A program made the translations under genes and the position numbers. From Acidifodinimicrobium sp049967035 (GTDB lineage: Archaea; Nanobdellota; Nanobdellia; Parvarchaeales; Parvarchaeaceae), in the NCBI GenBank assembly GCA_049967035.1, contig JBMFTM010000006.1:1-22196 (forward strand): a DNA stretch of 22,196 nt, written 5' to 3'. Positions 7,422-14,373 of the stretch are shown one piece after another. The notes beneath the pieces were generated by a model, which was not told the origin of the DNA, did not search any database, and saw nothing but the letters and a program-made list of their open reading frames with translations. Every line of letters starts with the position of its first letter. The stretch's first letter is position 1.

Positions 7422-7894
7422 GCATCAAAGAGACCATAAAATCTGTGTATTATGCGGTGTCCAATGCAAAAAACAAGCCTGCCACATACCTGTACCCTGA
7501 TAAGCCCTTGCCAACGAAGGAGCATAGCAGAGGGATGCTGAGCCTTGATCTAGAGAATTGCATAGGCTGCGAGCTCTGCTATAGGATATGCCCCTCCGAT
7601 GCGATAAGGATGATAAAGGTGGAGAAGGAGAAGGCTAAGTTCAAAAACAATGTCAGAAGCGAAGCGCCTGCGATAGACTTCAACAAATGTATATTCTGCG
7701 GGCTGTGTTCTGAGATATGCCCTCCTCACGTGCTTCACCACACCCACAAGTACGATATCTCTACGGATAATAGAGAGGACTTGATGTACGACCCATTCAG
7801 GCTTAATGAGGTTTTCGAGAAGGTCATAAGGAACAGCACTGACGAATATAATCTAAAGAAGAACAATGCAGAACAGAAGCCGACTGACGAGTGA
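7418..7894 (+). CDS. nuoI: NADH-quinone oxidoreductase subunit I (NuoI), 2x[4Fe-4S]
   Basis: 158 residues; carries clusters N6a and N6b, which feed electrons to N2. Two ferredoxin motifs are plain: C48-C51-C54-C58 (CIGCELCYRICP) and C91-C94-C97-C101 (CIFCGLCSEICPP). The start at 7418 overlaps the nuoH stop by 4 bases; the frame is open further upstream inside nuoH, but that part is not NuoI-like. The charged tail (about 130-158) is not conserved. It is the last gene of the operon: the next gene is on the opposite strand, so no nuoJ, K, L, M or N follows. Confidence 0.93.
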   Translation: MSIKETIKSVYYAVSNAKNKPATYLYPDKPLPTKEHSRGMLSLDLENCIGCELCYRICPSDAIRMIKVEKEKAKFKNNVRSEAPAIDFNKCIFCGLCSEICPPHVLHHTHKYDISTDNREDLMYDPFRLNEVFEKVIRNSTDEYNLKKNNAEQKPTDE

Positions 7895-7912
7895 ATGTTC
7901 TGGCTTCTACGT

Positions 7913-8227
7913 CTACTTAAACGCTTTTAGAATCGCCCTGGTCAATGCGATAAATGAGAACGATATGCCCAAAGCGTAGATCAGTATCCCTATGAGATTA
8001 AAGTCCAGGGATGGAGAAAGCACAGATAAGACAAAAGCCGCGGCAAATATCACATTTAAAAAGAGAATAAAAGAGAACAGCGCAGCAGAGTATCTATAAA
8101 GCCTTATTCTGGCGATACTTAAATTTCTGTCCTTGTTCAAGGCAATATAGAAGCGGGAGGTAGAGACCACTAAGAGCATGCCCAACAGCGCCAAAATTAT
8201 CGCTAGAAGCTCTGAAAAGTTTATCAT
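7913..8227 (-). CDS. small hypothetical membrane protein
   Basis: 104 residues with three predicted membrane helices (about 4-22, 47-70 and 75-95) separated by a short basic loop (ALNKDRNLSIARIRLYR). No family recognised. Its start overlaps the stop of the upstream gene by 4 bases (ATGA), so the two are a coupled pair of small membrane proteins and may form a complex. It converges on the nuo operon, ending 18 bases after the nuoI stop. Confidence 0.65.
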   Translation of the reverse strand: MINFSELLAIILALLGMLLVVSTSRFYIALNKDRNLSIARIRLYRYSAALFSFILFLNVIFAAAFVLSVLSPSLDFNLIGILIYALGISFSFIALTRAILKAFK

Positions 8228-8589
8228 ATGAACCTCCTAAAAAGTCTAAACCATGAAAAAATAACCCATGTAACAAAAAGATAGACTATGATACCCAAAC
8301 CTTCAGCGGCAGCCTTTAGGACTTCTGCTTGAAATAGATTCGAATCTATAGTGCCTAGATAATAGAGTAAAAACACGAAAACAAACATAAATGAAGAAAC
8401 TATAAGTATGTTCATATTTTTTGAAGATTCGGCTACATCGATAGACCAGGTAATTATGGGTGCGTTGGTTTTTCTGTTCTTTACTATCGCGTATATCATC
8501 AATCCAGATAAAACAGCAGTGAAAAGACCATTCAAGGCCTCAAACACCAAAAAACCAAAGTGAAATTCATCATAAGATATCGATAGCAT
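8224..8589 (-). CDS. small hypothetical membrane protein
   Basis: 121 residues with three to four hydrophobic segments (about 14-36, 60-80, 95-115) and a basic C-terminus (WFRLFRRFI). No family recognised. It is the first gene of the coupled pair with 7913-8227. The upstream region is the repeat- and gap-bearing non-coding stretch. The ATG is followed by a slightly acidic N-terminus and no signal peptide is evident. Coding is supported by the 4-base overlap with its neighbour and by sensible membrane topology. Confidence 0.62.
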   Translation of the reverse strand: MLSISYDEFHFGFLVFEALNGLFTAVLSGLMIYAIVKNRKTNAPIITWSIDVAESSKNMNILIVSSFMFVFVFLLYYLGTIDSNLFQAEVLKAAAEGLGIIVYLFVTWVIFSWFRLFRRFI

Positions 8590-8622
8590 ATACCTAATCT
8601 AATTTTTCTGATATTAAAAAGA

Positions 8623-8663
8623 GTGAACTACCCCAAGCTTCCCATGGGGTTTCTCGCTTCAAC
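8623..8663 (-). mobile_element. possible IS200/IS605-type right-end remnant
   Basis: On the minus strand the segment reads GAAGCGAGAAACCCCA, then a short loop, then TGGGG in the opposing arm (stem CCCCA/TGGGG, plus-strand 8631-8649), then TAGTTCAC. From memory, this 'GAAG...GGGG-hairpin-GGGGTAGTTCAC' layout is common at the right ends of archaeal and bacterial IS200/IS605 (tnpB) elements, where the hairpin also forms the 3' part of the omega RNA. No intact tnpA or tnpB is present. The assembly break 100-150 bases away fits a repeated element. The call rests on pattern memory only. Confidence 0.35.
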
Positions 8664-8754
8664 ACCATATTTTTGTCTATCATTTCTTACATAAATACTA
8701 TCCTTACCGCCTTCCATCCCCAATCTTACGAGAGGGGGATTCTCAGCGGATTAG

Positions 8755-8809
8755 TTAAATACCGTGATGGAAAATTGTTTTTATCAGCAACCAAATCAAA
8801 ACCCTGCTT
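8755..8809. repeat. 55-bp direct repeat, left copy, at gap edge
   Basis: The 55 bases just before the N run are identical to the 55 bases just after it (8910-8964). Copies that abut both sides of a scaffold gap are most simply one sequence present at the ends of two overlapping contigs. Confidence 0.95.
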
Positions 8810-8909
8810 NNNNNNNNNNNNNNNNNNNNNNNNNNNNNNNNNNNNNNNNNNNNNNNNNNNNNNNNNNNNNNNNNNNNNNNNNNNNNNNNNNNNNNNNNNN
8901 NNNNNNNNN
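8810..8909. other. assembly gap of exactly 100 N
   Basis: One hundred Ns, the conventional placeholder for a gap of unknown size. Because the flanks are identical over 55 bp, the true gap is probably negative: the two contigs overlap and the real sequence is 155 bases shorter here. Confidence 0.98.
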
Positions 8910-8964
8910 TTAAATACCGTGATGGAAAATTGTTTTTATCAGCAACCAAATCAAAACCCTGCTT
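8910..8964. repeat. 55-bp direct repeat, right copy, at gap edge
   Basis: Exact copy of 8755-8809. It ends 21 bases before the stop of the VKOR gene. Confidence 0.95.
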
Positions 8965-8985
8965 TGCACCCGGGTAATAGCTCAG

Positions 8986-9486
8986 CTAAGGCTCCAACAG
9001 AAGCGCTTGCCTGGTCTTCGAACTCTTTGAGAAAAGCAGGTAGCTAATTATCACAAAGTCTATTATTATCGCTATGTGCATCACGGTGCAGTAGAGGCAT
9101 ATCGCCCTCACTACGAAGAACTCAAGATATAGAAGATAAGCTACGACTACTATGCCAAAGAACCTCCAGCCGAATAGAAACCTAAGCATATGCCTTGCTG
9201 TCTTGCCTCCAGAGAAGGACATAACAGTAACTAGGGCAATATTGACTATGAACCACACCGCTGCTAAAAAGTCAAGTGAGACAGGACCGAAGTTCGCATA
9301 ACTGCTCAAAAGCACCTTTGCGCAATTAAAGGCAACCCCTCCCACGCTACCGGGTAACTGGCAGAAGGGGGGAAGGTAATGCAATGCGTATATCTCATAT
9401 ATAACCGTCAGCGATGAGATCAGACCTATCACTGACATTACGATCAATATTATAAAGTCTATCTTGCTGATTTTTAATTTAAACAT
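8986..9486 (-). CDS. vitamin K epoxide reductase (VKOR) family protein
   Basis: 166 residues with four membrane helices. The VKOR cysteine set is present: C42 and C55 in the loop after helix 1 (FCQLP ... FNC) and the active-site pair C130-x-x-C133 (ICLYC) in the last helix. VKOR homologues reoxidise a thiol-disulfide partner such as a DsbA-like protein and pass electrons to quinone, driving disulfide formation outside the membrane. Here the protein is the VKOR domain alone, with no fused thioredoxin domain. The start is supported by a TATA-like box (9507-9515) about 25 bases upstream, implying a leaderless transcript. It could share the quinone pool with the Nuo enzyme encoded nearby, which is inference. 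Confidence 0.88.
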   Translation of the reverse strand: MFKLKISKIDFIILIVMSVIGLISSLTVIYEIYALHYLPPFCQLPGSVGGVAFNCAKVLLSSYANFGPVSLDFLAAVWFIVNIALVTVMSFSGGKTARHMLRFLFGWRFFGIVVVAYLLYLEFFVVRAICLYCTVMHIAIIIDFVIISYLLFSKSSKTRQALLLEP

Positions 9487-9555
9487 TTAAATCCTTAACC
9501 TTTTTAGTTTTTATAGTTTCGCATGAAGGCGTGCACTGAACACCCTAAAGATAAA

Positions 9556-9565
9556 TTATTTATAC
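9556..9565 (+). promoter_or_regulatory. TATA box for the spt5-rpl11 operon
   Basis: An ATTATTTATA element lies about 38 bases before the ATG at 9599, predicting a leader of roughly 10-12 nt. No clear Shine-Dalgarno sequence is present in that leader. Confidence 0.5.
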
Positions 9566-9598
9566 CTCCAATTATATCCTTAATTGTTCTAAGATAAT

Positions 9599-10096
9599 AT
9601 GGAAGAGAATGTTCAAGAGGTTAAGAAGGCAGAGGAGCCGCACTACTTCATAGTACGTGTGACAATTGGCAGGGAAGCCCAGGTCTTTGAGAGGTTTAAG
9701 TCGCAGATACCAAAGGATGGAGGAGTGTACTCAATAATAAGGCCATACAGCTTCAAAGGCTATATCATCGTCGAAGCCAGGGACATAGAGAGCGTCCAAA
9801 GCCTAATTTATAACATAAAGCATGTCAGGGGGATAATAAAGCGGGAGATAAGTGTTGATGAGGTCCTAAAGAGCGTAAAAAGGAAGGACCAAGTGATTGA
9901 TATAAACATCGGCGATGTAGTTAAGATCCTCTCCGGCCCGTTCAAAGGCGAGAATGCGTCGGTGAAATCCATAAATAAAGATAAGGGTGAGGTAGGGGTG
10001 ATGTTTCTGGAGTCTGCCGTGCCAATAAGCGTAAACATTAAAATATCGGATGTCATGGTGACAAAGACGGAGGAGAAAAATGAAAGTAAAAGTTAA
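9599..10096 (+). CDS. spt5: transcription elongation factor Spt5 (archaeal NusG-like)
   Basis: 165 residues: a short charged N-terminus, an NGN domain (about 14-100, starting HYFIVRVTIGREAQVFERF) and a KOW domain (about 104-131, IGDVVKILSGPFKGENASV). With Spt4 it binds the RNA polymerase clamp and keeps elongation processive. The length is normal for archaeal Spt5. It overlaps the L11 gene by 17 bases; Spt5 next to L11 is a common archaeal order. The secE gene that often precedes spt5 is missing: the 112 bases upstream hold only promoters. Confidence 0.92.
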   Translation: MEENVQEVKKAEEPHYFIVRVTIGREAQVFERFKSQIPKDGGVYSIIRPYSFKGYIIVEARDIESVQSLIYNIKHVRGIIKREISVDEVLKSVKRKDQVIDINIGDVVKILSGPFKGENASVKSINKDKGEVGVMFLESAVPISVNIKISDVMVTKTEEKNESKS

Positions 10097-10523
10097 ATTG
10101 ATAATAGAAGGCGGAAAAGCAACGCCAGCTCCGCCACTGGGCCCAAAGATAACACAACTTGGGCTAAAGTCACCCGAGGTAGTGAAGAAAATAAACGATG
10201 CAACTAAAGACTACGAAGGCTTGAAGGTCCCTGTCGAGATAGAGGTTGACAAACAGACAAAGGAATACAGCATAAAGGTTTACAGCCCCCCCACTTCACA
10301 GTTGCTTATAAAGGCTGCAAAGCTGGAGAAAGGATTTGGGGACCGGAAGGAAACTGCATCTATAAGTTTTGACGTGATCAAAGAGATCGCCAAACAGAAA
10401 CTTCCAAACTCACTTGCCAAGTCAGAGCAGGGCGTGATAAACGAGATACTTGGTTCATGCGTAAGCATGGGGCTTAAAGTTGACGGCAAAGACCCAAGAG
10501 AGTTCATAAAGAAACAAAGATGA
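10080..10523 (+). CDS. rpl11: large-subunit ribosomal protein uL11
   Basis: 147 residues. The N-terminal signature KLIIEGGKATPAPPLGPK and the C-terminal RNA-binding domain (SLAKSEQGVINEILGSCVSMGL region, about 110-135) are typical of archaeal L11, which binds the GTPase-associated centre of 23S rRNA. The start lies within the end of spt5 with AGGAGAAAA just upstream as the ribosome binding site. Length is a little short of the archaeal norm (about 160), mainly at the C-terminus. A DedA-family gene follows after one base, instead of the usual L1. Confidence 0.93.
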   Translation: MKVKVKLIIEGGKATPAPPLGPKITQLGLKSPEVVKKINDATKDYEGLKVPVEIEVDKQTKEYSIKVYSPPTSQLLIKAAKLEKGFGDRKETASISFDVIKEIAKQKLPNSLAKSEQGVINEILGSCVSMGLKVDGKDPREFIKKQR

Positions 10524-10524
10524 T

Positions 10525-11160
10525 ATGATTTTTAACGTAAGTTTTATAATCAGCCTAATATCACAGTATGAGAACGTAGCGTCATATGAGTACTTAACTA
10601 TATTCGTTCTTATGCTTTTGGAGTCTATAATCTTCCCTATACCGAGCGAGATAGTCCTGCCATTCACTGGTTTTCTGATAGCATTGGGGAAGATAAACCC
10701 ATTCATCGGCACGACGGATGCAATCGCAGCTTCTGTGATCGGTAGCATCATAGGGTATTATTTGGGCTTATTCCTCGGCATAGACGTGTTTTTAAAGTAC
10801 AGCCGAAAAGTGGGGTTTAAAGACGAAACCTACTACGCAGGAATAGATTGGATAAAAAAGTACGGGGTTTATTTCGCATTCATATCTAAGCTTCTTCCGG
10901 CCGTGAGGTCCGTGGCATCAATAATCTGCGGTGCTTTCAAGATGAGCTTTAGAAAGTTCGTCTTATACTCAACTATTGGGATTATAATATGGTCCACAGT
11001 TCTTGTTTACATAGGGTTCTCATTGTCAAGCAAGTGGATAAGCGCAGGGTATGATATATCAAGCATAACACCTTATATAATTTTGATAGGCGCTATCATC
11101 GTCCTTTATCTACTTAGAAAACCCATCATCGACACTCTCAAGAGAATGCGGCGGATTTAA
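10525..11160 (+). CDS. DedA/VTT-domain membrane protein
   Basis: 211 residues with about five hydrophobic segments. It shows the DedA (SNARE-associated/VTT) pattern: an early FPIPSEIVLPFTGF re-entrant motif (about 36-49) and a later FISKLLPAVRSVASIICGAFKM block, whose arginine and glycine are family hallmarks. Members act in polyprenyl-phosphate or phospholipid flipping across the membrane. The ATG is one base after the L11 stop, so the gene is in the spt5-L11 operon. The junction has no strong Shine-Dalgarno sequence. It converges with the 11180-11689 gene. Confidence 0.85.
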   Translation: MIFNVSFIISLISQYENVASYEYLTIFVLMLLESIIFPIPSEIVLPFTGFLIALGKINPFIGTTDAIAASVIGSIIGYYLGLFLGIDVFLKYSRKVGFKDETYYAGIDWIKKYGVYFAFISKLLPAVRSVASIICGAFKMSFRKFVLYSTIGIIIWSTVLVYIGFSLSSKWISAGYDISSITPYIILIGAIIVLYLLRKPIIDTLKRMRRI

Positions 11161-11179
11161 TCGTCGAAAGCTTCAAGTC

Positions 11180-11689
11180 CTACTGTGATTCCACGTACGG
11201 CTTCTTAACCCTTAGGAATTTATCCCTATCTGCAGCCAGCCATGCGCCGTTCAAGTTTACAAACAGCGCGTCTTTATTCTTCACGTACTGTATCTTGTCC
11301 TCAGAGGGCTTAGGAACATTCGCTATCTTCACTGGAGAACTTTTAGCTCCAATCCCCTGCAAAGTGTAAACTTTTACCTTCCTTATAGGTGCTGCAGCCA
11401 AATTTCTGCGGCTGAAAAAAGGCACGATGGGCTTACGTGTGCTGACATTTATATTTATGATCTTCGATCTGTACTTTATTATGTAAGCCAACGAGAAGAG
11501 AGCGAGTATCGTCAGCGTCAAGTATGTTATCGCATTTGTAAACACAAGCAGCAAAGTGTAAGAGAGCGCTTTAGGAAGTATCTTGTATCCCAGCAACAGG
11601 GTTGATAGCATTAACCCAAAATCCAATATCGAAGAGTAAACAGAAAGCTTAATGGCAATGTCATATAATCTCTTGTGCATCTCGTCCAT
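11180..11689 (-). CDS. hypothetical membrane protein with basic soluble tail
   Basis: 169 residues with two membrane helices (about 18-38 and 48-70) followed by a basic, probably cytoplasmic C-terminal domain of about 95 residues that has alternating short strands and ends in KKPYVESQ. No family recognised. A TATA-like box (tatataaata, 11720-11729) lies 31-40 bases upstream of the start. Single-gene unit, convergent with the DedA gene and divergent from 11810. Confidence 0.62.
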   Translation of the reverse strand: MDEMHKRLYDIAIKLSVYSSILDFGLMLSTLLLGYKILPKALSYTLLLVFTNAITYLTLTILALFSLAYIIKYRSKIININVSTRKPIVPFFSRRNLAAAPIRKVKVYTLQGIGAKSSPVKIANVPKPSEDKIQYVKNKDALFVNLNGAWLAADRDKFLRVKKPYVESQ

Positions 11690-11768
11690 AGTCTCTCGGT
11701 ATATTACTATATTACGAGTTATATAAATAAATTACTAACTACGCTGTTCTCTAGCCTGCCATCTGCAG

Positions 11769-11780
11769 TATTTATAAACA
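11769..11780 (+). promoter_or_regulatory. TATA box for the 11810 gene
   Basis: The AT-rich element TATTTATAAAC lies about 35 bases before the ATG at 11810. It is separate from the minus-strand box at 11720-11729, so this divergent pair uses two promoters. Confidence 0.45.
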
Positions 11781-11809
11781 TTTAATATGATTATTGTTTA
11801 TATTCTAAA

Positions 11810-12343
11810 ATGGCCAATATAACTTTAGATGCCATAGAGGCGTGCCTAGCCCTGATTCTGCTTTTTTCTCTGATCTTTCTCCTGAAGAAGAATAAAAAGC
11901 ATGAGGAGTTCGGATTTTTGGGATATACGGTGCTGCTGCTTGCTGTTTTCCAGGTAGCATTTGGTATCTATCTCCTTTCAACCGATATCACACTCCTCAT
12001 ATACGGTTACTTTCACTGGATTGTTTTGTTAGTGTATACGACACTGATGATGATATTCATTTTAGCTTCTTATATAGGCAAATATCATGAGGTCTCTACC
12101 TTGCTATTTGGGGTTCTATCAGCTGCCCTGTTTGTGTTGATGCTTGTGGATGTATATCTGAACCTCCCCTTTAGCTATTTCTACAATGCCTACAACGGGA
12201 TTGGTTTTAGCTATCTACTTGGTTTTGGGAGGAACGCTGTGTCATCAATTGGGGTATCGGCCGCTTTTGTAGCTCTCTTAATTCTCTCTCTGTCCACCCT
12301 TATTTTATCATTTTACGCTGTATTCAAACAACTACGTTCTTGA
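11810..12343 (+). CDS. multi-spanning hypothetical membrane protein
   Basis: 177 residues with about five membrane helices (5-25, 37-55, 63-84, 93-113, 143-170). A histidine/tryptophan pair in helix 3 (YFHWIVLL) is the only notable polar feature. No family recognised; the layout resembles small heme- or quinone-associated membrane proteins, but this is not supported by a motif. Its 3' end overlaps the convergent dehydrogenase gene by 20 bases. Confidence 0.62.
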   Translation: MANITLDAIEACLALILLFSLIFLLKKNKKHEEFGFLGYTVLLLAVFQVAFGIYLLSTDITLLIYGYFHWIVLLVYTTLMMIFILASYIGKYHEVSTLLFGVLSAALFVLMLVDVYLNLPFSYFYNAYNGIGFSYLLGFGRNAVSSIGVSAAFVALLILSLSTLILSFYAVFKQLRS

Positions 12344-13310
12344 GTTCTTTGCCTCTAAACATATTTAATAAATTTTCAAGTGTCTCATCAATTATCCTAT
12401 TTAAAGCCTCTTTTGTGTTGTATGCTACGTGCGGAGTAAGGATGATGTTATCATACTTTTTTAGGATGCTATCTTCTAGAGCCAATTTAATGAGATCGTA
12501 GTTTTCCCCTCTCCTTATTATCTCCATCTCCTTCCCTGCGAACTCTTCCCCTTCTATCACATCCAAAGCTGCCCCCGCCAAAGTCTTAGATTCTATCGCT
12601 TCTATTATTGCTTCAGTTTCTGCTACTGCGCCTCTAGAGGTGTTTATCAGATAGGCCCCTTTTTTTATGGATTTTATATTCTCTTTGTTTATTAGGTGGT
12701 AAGTCTCCTTCGTCAAAGGGACATGGAGAGTCACTATATCCGATGAAGCCAAAAGATCCCCAAGTTCTACCTTTGATCCGCCTATGCTATCCACCGAGGG
12801 GTTATTTTTGTGCGAATTGTACAAAATTTTCATACCAAATGCTTTCGCAATGTACGCGACCCTAGCCCCTATTCTCCCTGCGCCTACTATCCCAATCGTC
12901 TTACCTTCTAACTCATTACCTGGGACTGTATTCACACCACCTTTATACATTAAGCCGAGCCCTCTTAGCAGAGCTAGGATTAAGAAGAAAGTAAACTCCG
13001 CAACTGTATTGTCTCCATAATCTGGAACGTTACACAATTTTATGCCACGTCTTCTACACTCATCAACATCTATATGATCAAATCCGGTTGATCTTGTGAG
13101 GATAAGCTTCAGATTGGCGAACTTATCTAAGGTCTCTTTCTTAAGCATAGAATTTATGAAGATGGAGATTACTTCTGCGCTGTAATCATCTCTCTTGGCC
13201 GAGGCTATATCTGATTTATAGGCTATTATATCTAAGCCTTTGTTTTCTTCGCTGAATTCATTTATCTTATCACTTTCAAGCTCACTTACATCGAAGAATA
13301 TAACTTTCAT
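12324..13310 (-). CDS. NAD-dependent D-2-hydroxyacid dehydrogenase (D-lactate dehydrogenase-like)
   Basis: 328 residues; interconverts a 2-oxoacid and a D-2-hydroxyacid with NAD(H). The Rossmann motif GAGRIG is at 143-148 inside GKTIGIVGAGRIGARV. The catalytic arginine R226 (NTSRGA), the acidic residue near E253 (LDVIEGEE) and catalytic histidine H294 (LTPHVAYNT) are all visible. The insert after VIEGEE (about 257-280) resembles the LdhA/VanH branch, which favours D-lactate over phosphoglycerate; substrate is inferred. It lies 24 bases after the transglutaminase-like gene on the same strand, so the two may be cotranscribed. Confidence 0.88.
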   Translation of the reverse strand: MKVIFFDVSELESDKINEFSEENKGLDIIAYKSDIASAKRDDYSAEVISIFINSMLKKETLDKFANLKLILTRSTGFDHIDVDECRRRGIKLCNVPDYGDNTVAEFTFFLILALLRGLGLMYKGGVNTVPGNELEGKTIGIVGAGRIGARVAYIAKAFGMKILYNSHKNNPSVDSIGGSKVELGDLLASSDIVTLHVPLTKETYHLINKENIKSIKKGAYLINTSRGAVAETEAIIEAIESKTLAGAALDVIEGEEFAGKEMEIIRRGENYDLIKLALEDSILKKYDNIILTPHVAYNTKEALNRIIDETLENLLNMFRGKELKNVVV

Positions 13311-13334
13311 TTGATATACTAAGAACCAAAAGAA

Positions 13335-14165
13335 TTAATGTGTTTTGGTGCTTTTACGAAGCCTTCTAAGAGCTACCCCCTGCCTCGGATTAAAATGATA
13401 CACAAAGACCTTATTCGGGGACTCTGGCGATGCCACGCCCCTTCTAGCCGAAGCAACATCCACGAATATGCCGTTTATTTCATCTAAAATATATCTAGAT
13501 TTGTCCTTCAGATACACATCCACCCATGCATGAGGGTTGTATCCCTCTGTGTCCTCGTTGATATTTTCGTTTATCCTGTCATAGATATATAAATCTCTTA
13601 AGCCTAATCTGAACTTTACACCTTCCCCTTTCAATTCCTCATCCATGGACAGAACTAAAGTCATCATAGTGGCAATCTTGAAGCAGTCTTCGGCGCCCCT
13701 GCCAAAGAAATACTCTAAATCGTATATGAAGCCATCGCGCTCGGATTCTGCGCCCTCTCTTAAAACATTCGAGGTTATGATATCATATGCCTTTTTGCCA
13801 ATGGAGCGCACCCTATCCAAACCTTTAAGTCCTCCAGACACTTCTTGGCTTTTCCTTAAAATATAAGAGAGAAGCTTATCTTTTTCGTATTCAACCGGAA
13901 TTTCAATGCCCCTTAAATAGTCGCTTATATCATTTTTAATGTCCTGAGAAACGAAGGCCACATCATTTGCTTTTATATCCAAATCAAATACAAATTTAAT
14001 GTCCGCCTCATCGGCGCCGTTCAGGTCAAGAAGTATGTCCCCGCCCCTAATATGTGTGTTCCCAATTACAGGTCTATAATCATGTATCAACTCGATAAAA
14101 TCTAGCCTCCTTGGTTTTTTAGACTTGTAATTAGACAATATTTTTTCCAACTCAGTATCAGACAT
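13335..14165 (-). CDS. transglutaminase-like domain protein
   Basis: 276 residues with no signal peptide or membrane helix. Residues 155-240 show a transglutaminase-type Cys-His-Asp layout: GAEDCFKIATMMTLVL with C161 at the start of a helix, then NPHAWVDVYL with H212, then YILDEINGIFVD supplying D228 or D236. Members act as proteases, peptide-crosslinking enzymes or inactive binding modules; which applies here is unknown. The N-terminal 150 residues are rich in acidic and basic residues and are not recognised. A TATA-like stretch about 26 bases upstream suggests a leaderless start. The cytoplasmic location is unusual for a bacterial-style transglutaminase domain. Confidence 0.68.
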   Translation of the reverse strand: MSDTELEKILSNYKSKKPRRLDFIELIHDYRPVIGNTHIRGGDILLDLNGADEADIKFVFDLDIKANDVAFVSQDIKNDISDYLRGIEIPVEYEKDKLLSYILRKSQEVSGGLKGLDRVRSIGKKAYDIITSNVLREGAESERDGFIYDLEYFFGRGAEDCFKIATMMTLVLSMDEELKGEGVKFRLGLRDLYIYDRINENINEDTEGYNPHAWVDVYLKDKSRYILDEINGIFVDVASARRGVASPESPNKVFVYHFNPRQGVALRRLRKSTKTH

Positions 14166-14186
14166 ACAAGAGCGTATTATCAGCCC

Positions 14187-14196
14187 CTAAATTTAA
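14187..14196 (-). promoter_or_regulatory. TATA box for the transglutaminase-like gene
   Basis: An aaatttaaaa element centred about 26 bases from the start codon at 14165 predicts a leaderless transcript. Confidence 0.4.
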
Positions 14197-14237
14197 AACA
14201 TAAAAACATATGATAAAAGTATTACTCTAATTTATTC

Positions 14238-14348
14238 AGGTGAGCGCGGGAGTCGAACCCGCATACCTCGTTTTCGGTTATGCCCTGAAGATGCTATGAC
14301 AGCACCTGTCATTTGCAGACGAGTACATAACCGCTCTGTCAGCTCACC
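14238..14348 (-). tRNA. tRNA-Cys(GCA) with 40-nt insertion in the anticodon loop
   Basis: Reading the minus strand, a full cloverleaf appears: acceptor GGTGAGC/GCTCACC (7 of 7 pairs), D arm with GG in the loop, anticodon stem CTCGT/ACGAG around the loop CTGCAAA, variable loop GTAT, and T arm GCGGG/CCCGC around TTCGACT. The anticodon GCA is at plus 14314-14316. The discriminator base is T (14238), the main identity base for CysRS. Without the insertion the tRNA is 71 nt. The insertion is at the canonical 37/38 intron site. The D arm (AGCGGTTATGTA) is close to that of bacterial tRNA-Cys as I remember the E. coli sequence, and unlike methanogen tRNA-Cys. The gene lies 131 bases downstream of cysS on the same strand. 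Confidence 0.9.
14273..14312 (-). other. 40-nt intron of tRNA-Cys at position 37/38
   Basis: The insertion begins with a 7-bp hairpin, ATGACAG-GTG-CTGTCAT (plus 14296-14312). Its 3' part contains CATAACCG (plus 14275-14282), the exact complement of CGGTTATG in the D arm (plus 14326-14333). Testing junctions from 35/36 to 38/39, I could not form a good 3-4-3 bulge-helix-bulge. The intron call rests on the perfect cloverleaf that its removal restores, with one base of ambiguity because of flanking A residues. Confidence 0.7.
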
Positions 14349-14373
14349 ACTTAATATCTTAGCCAGATAGGAT

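Larger units (their letters stand above)
8590..8985. other. 396-bp non-coding stretch with assembly gap
   Basis: No convincing gene lies here. It holds, in order, a possible insertion-sequence end (8623-8663), a 55-bp sequence, 100 N, and an exact second copy of the same 55 bp, before the end of the VKOR gene. Open frames that seem to cross the Ns have no support. Confidence 0.8.

Noticed and set aside
8673..9047. Open frame running across the N run
   Set aside because: It depends on translating through unknown bases. If the duplicated 55 bp is merged, this frame stops soon after (KSKPCFAPG then stop), so it is not a gene.
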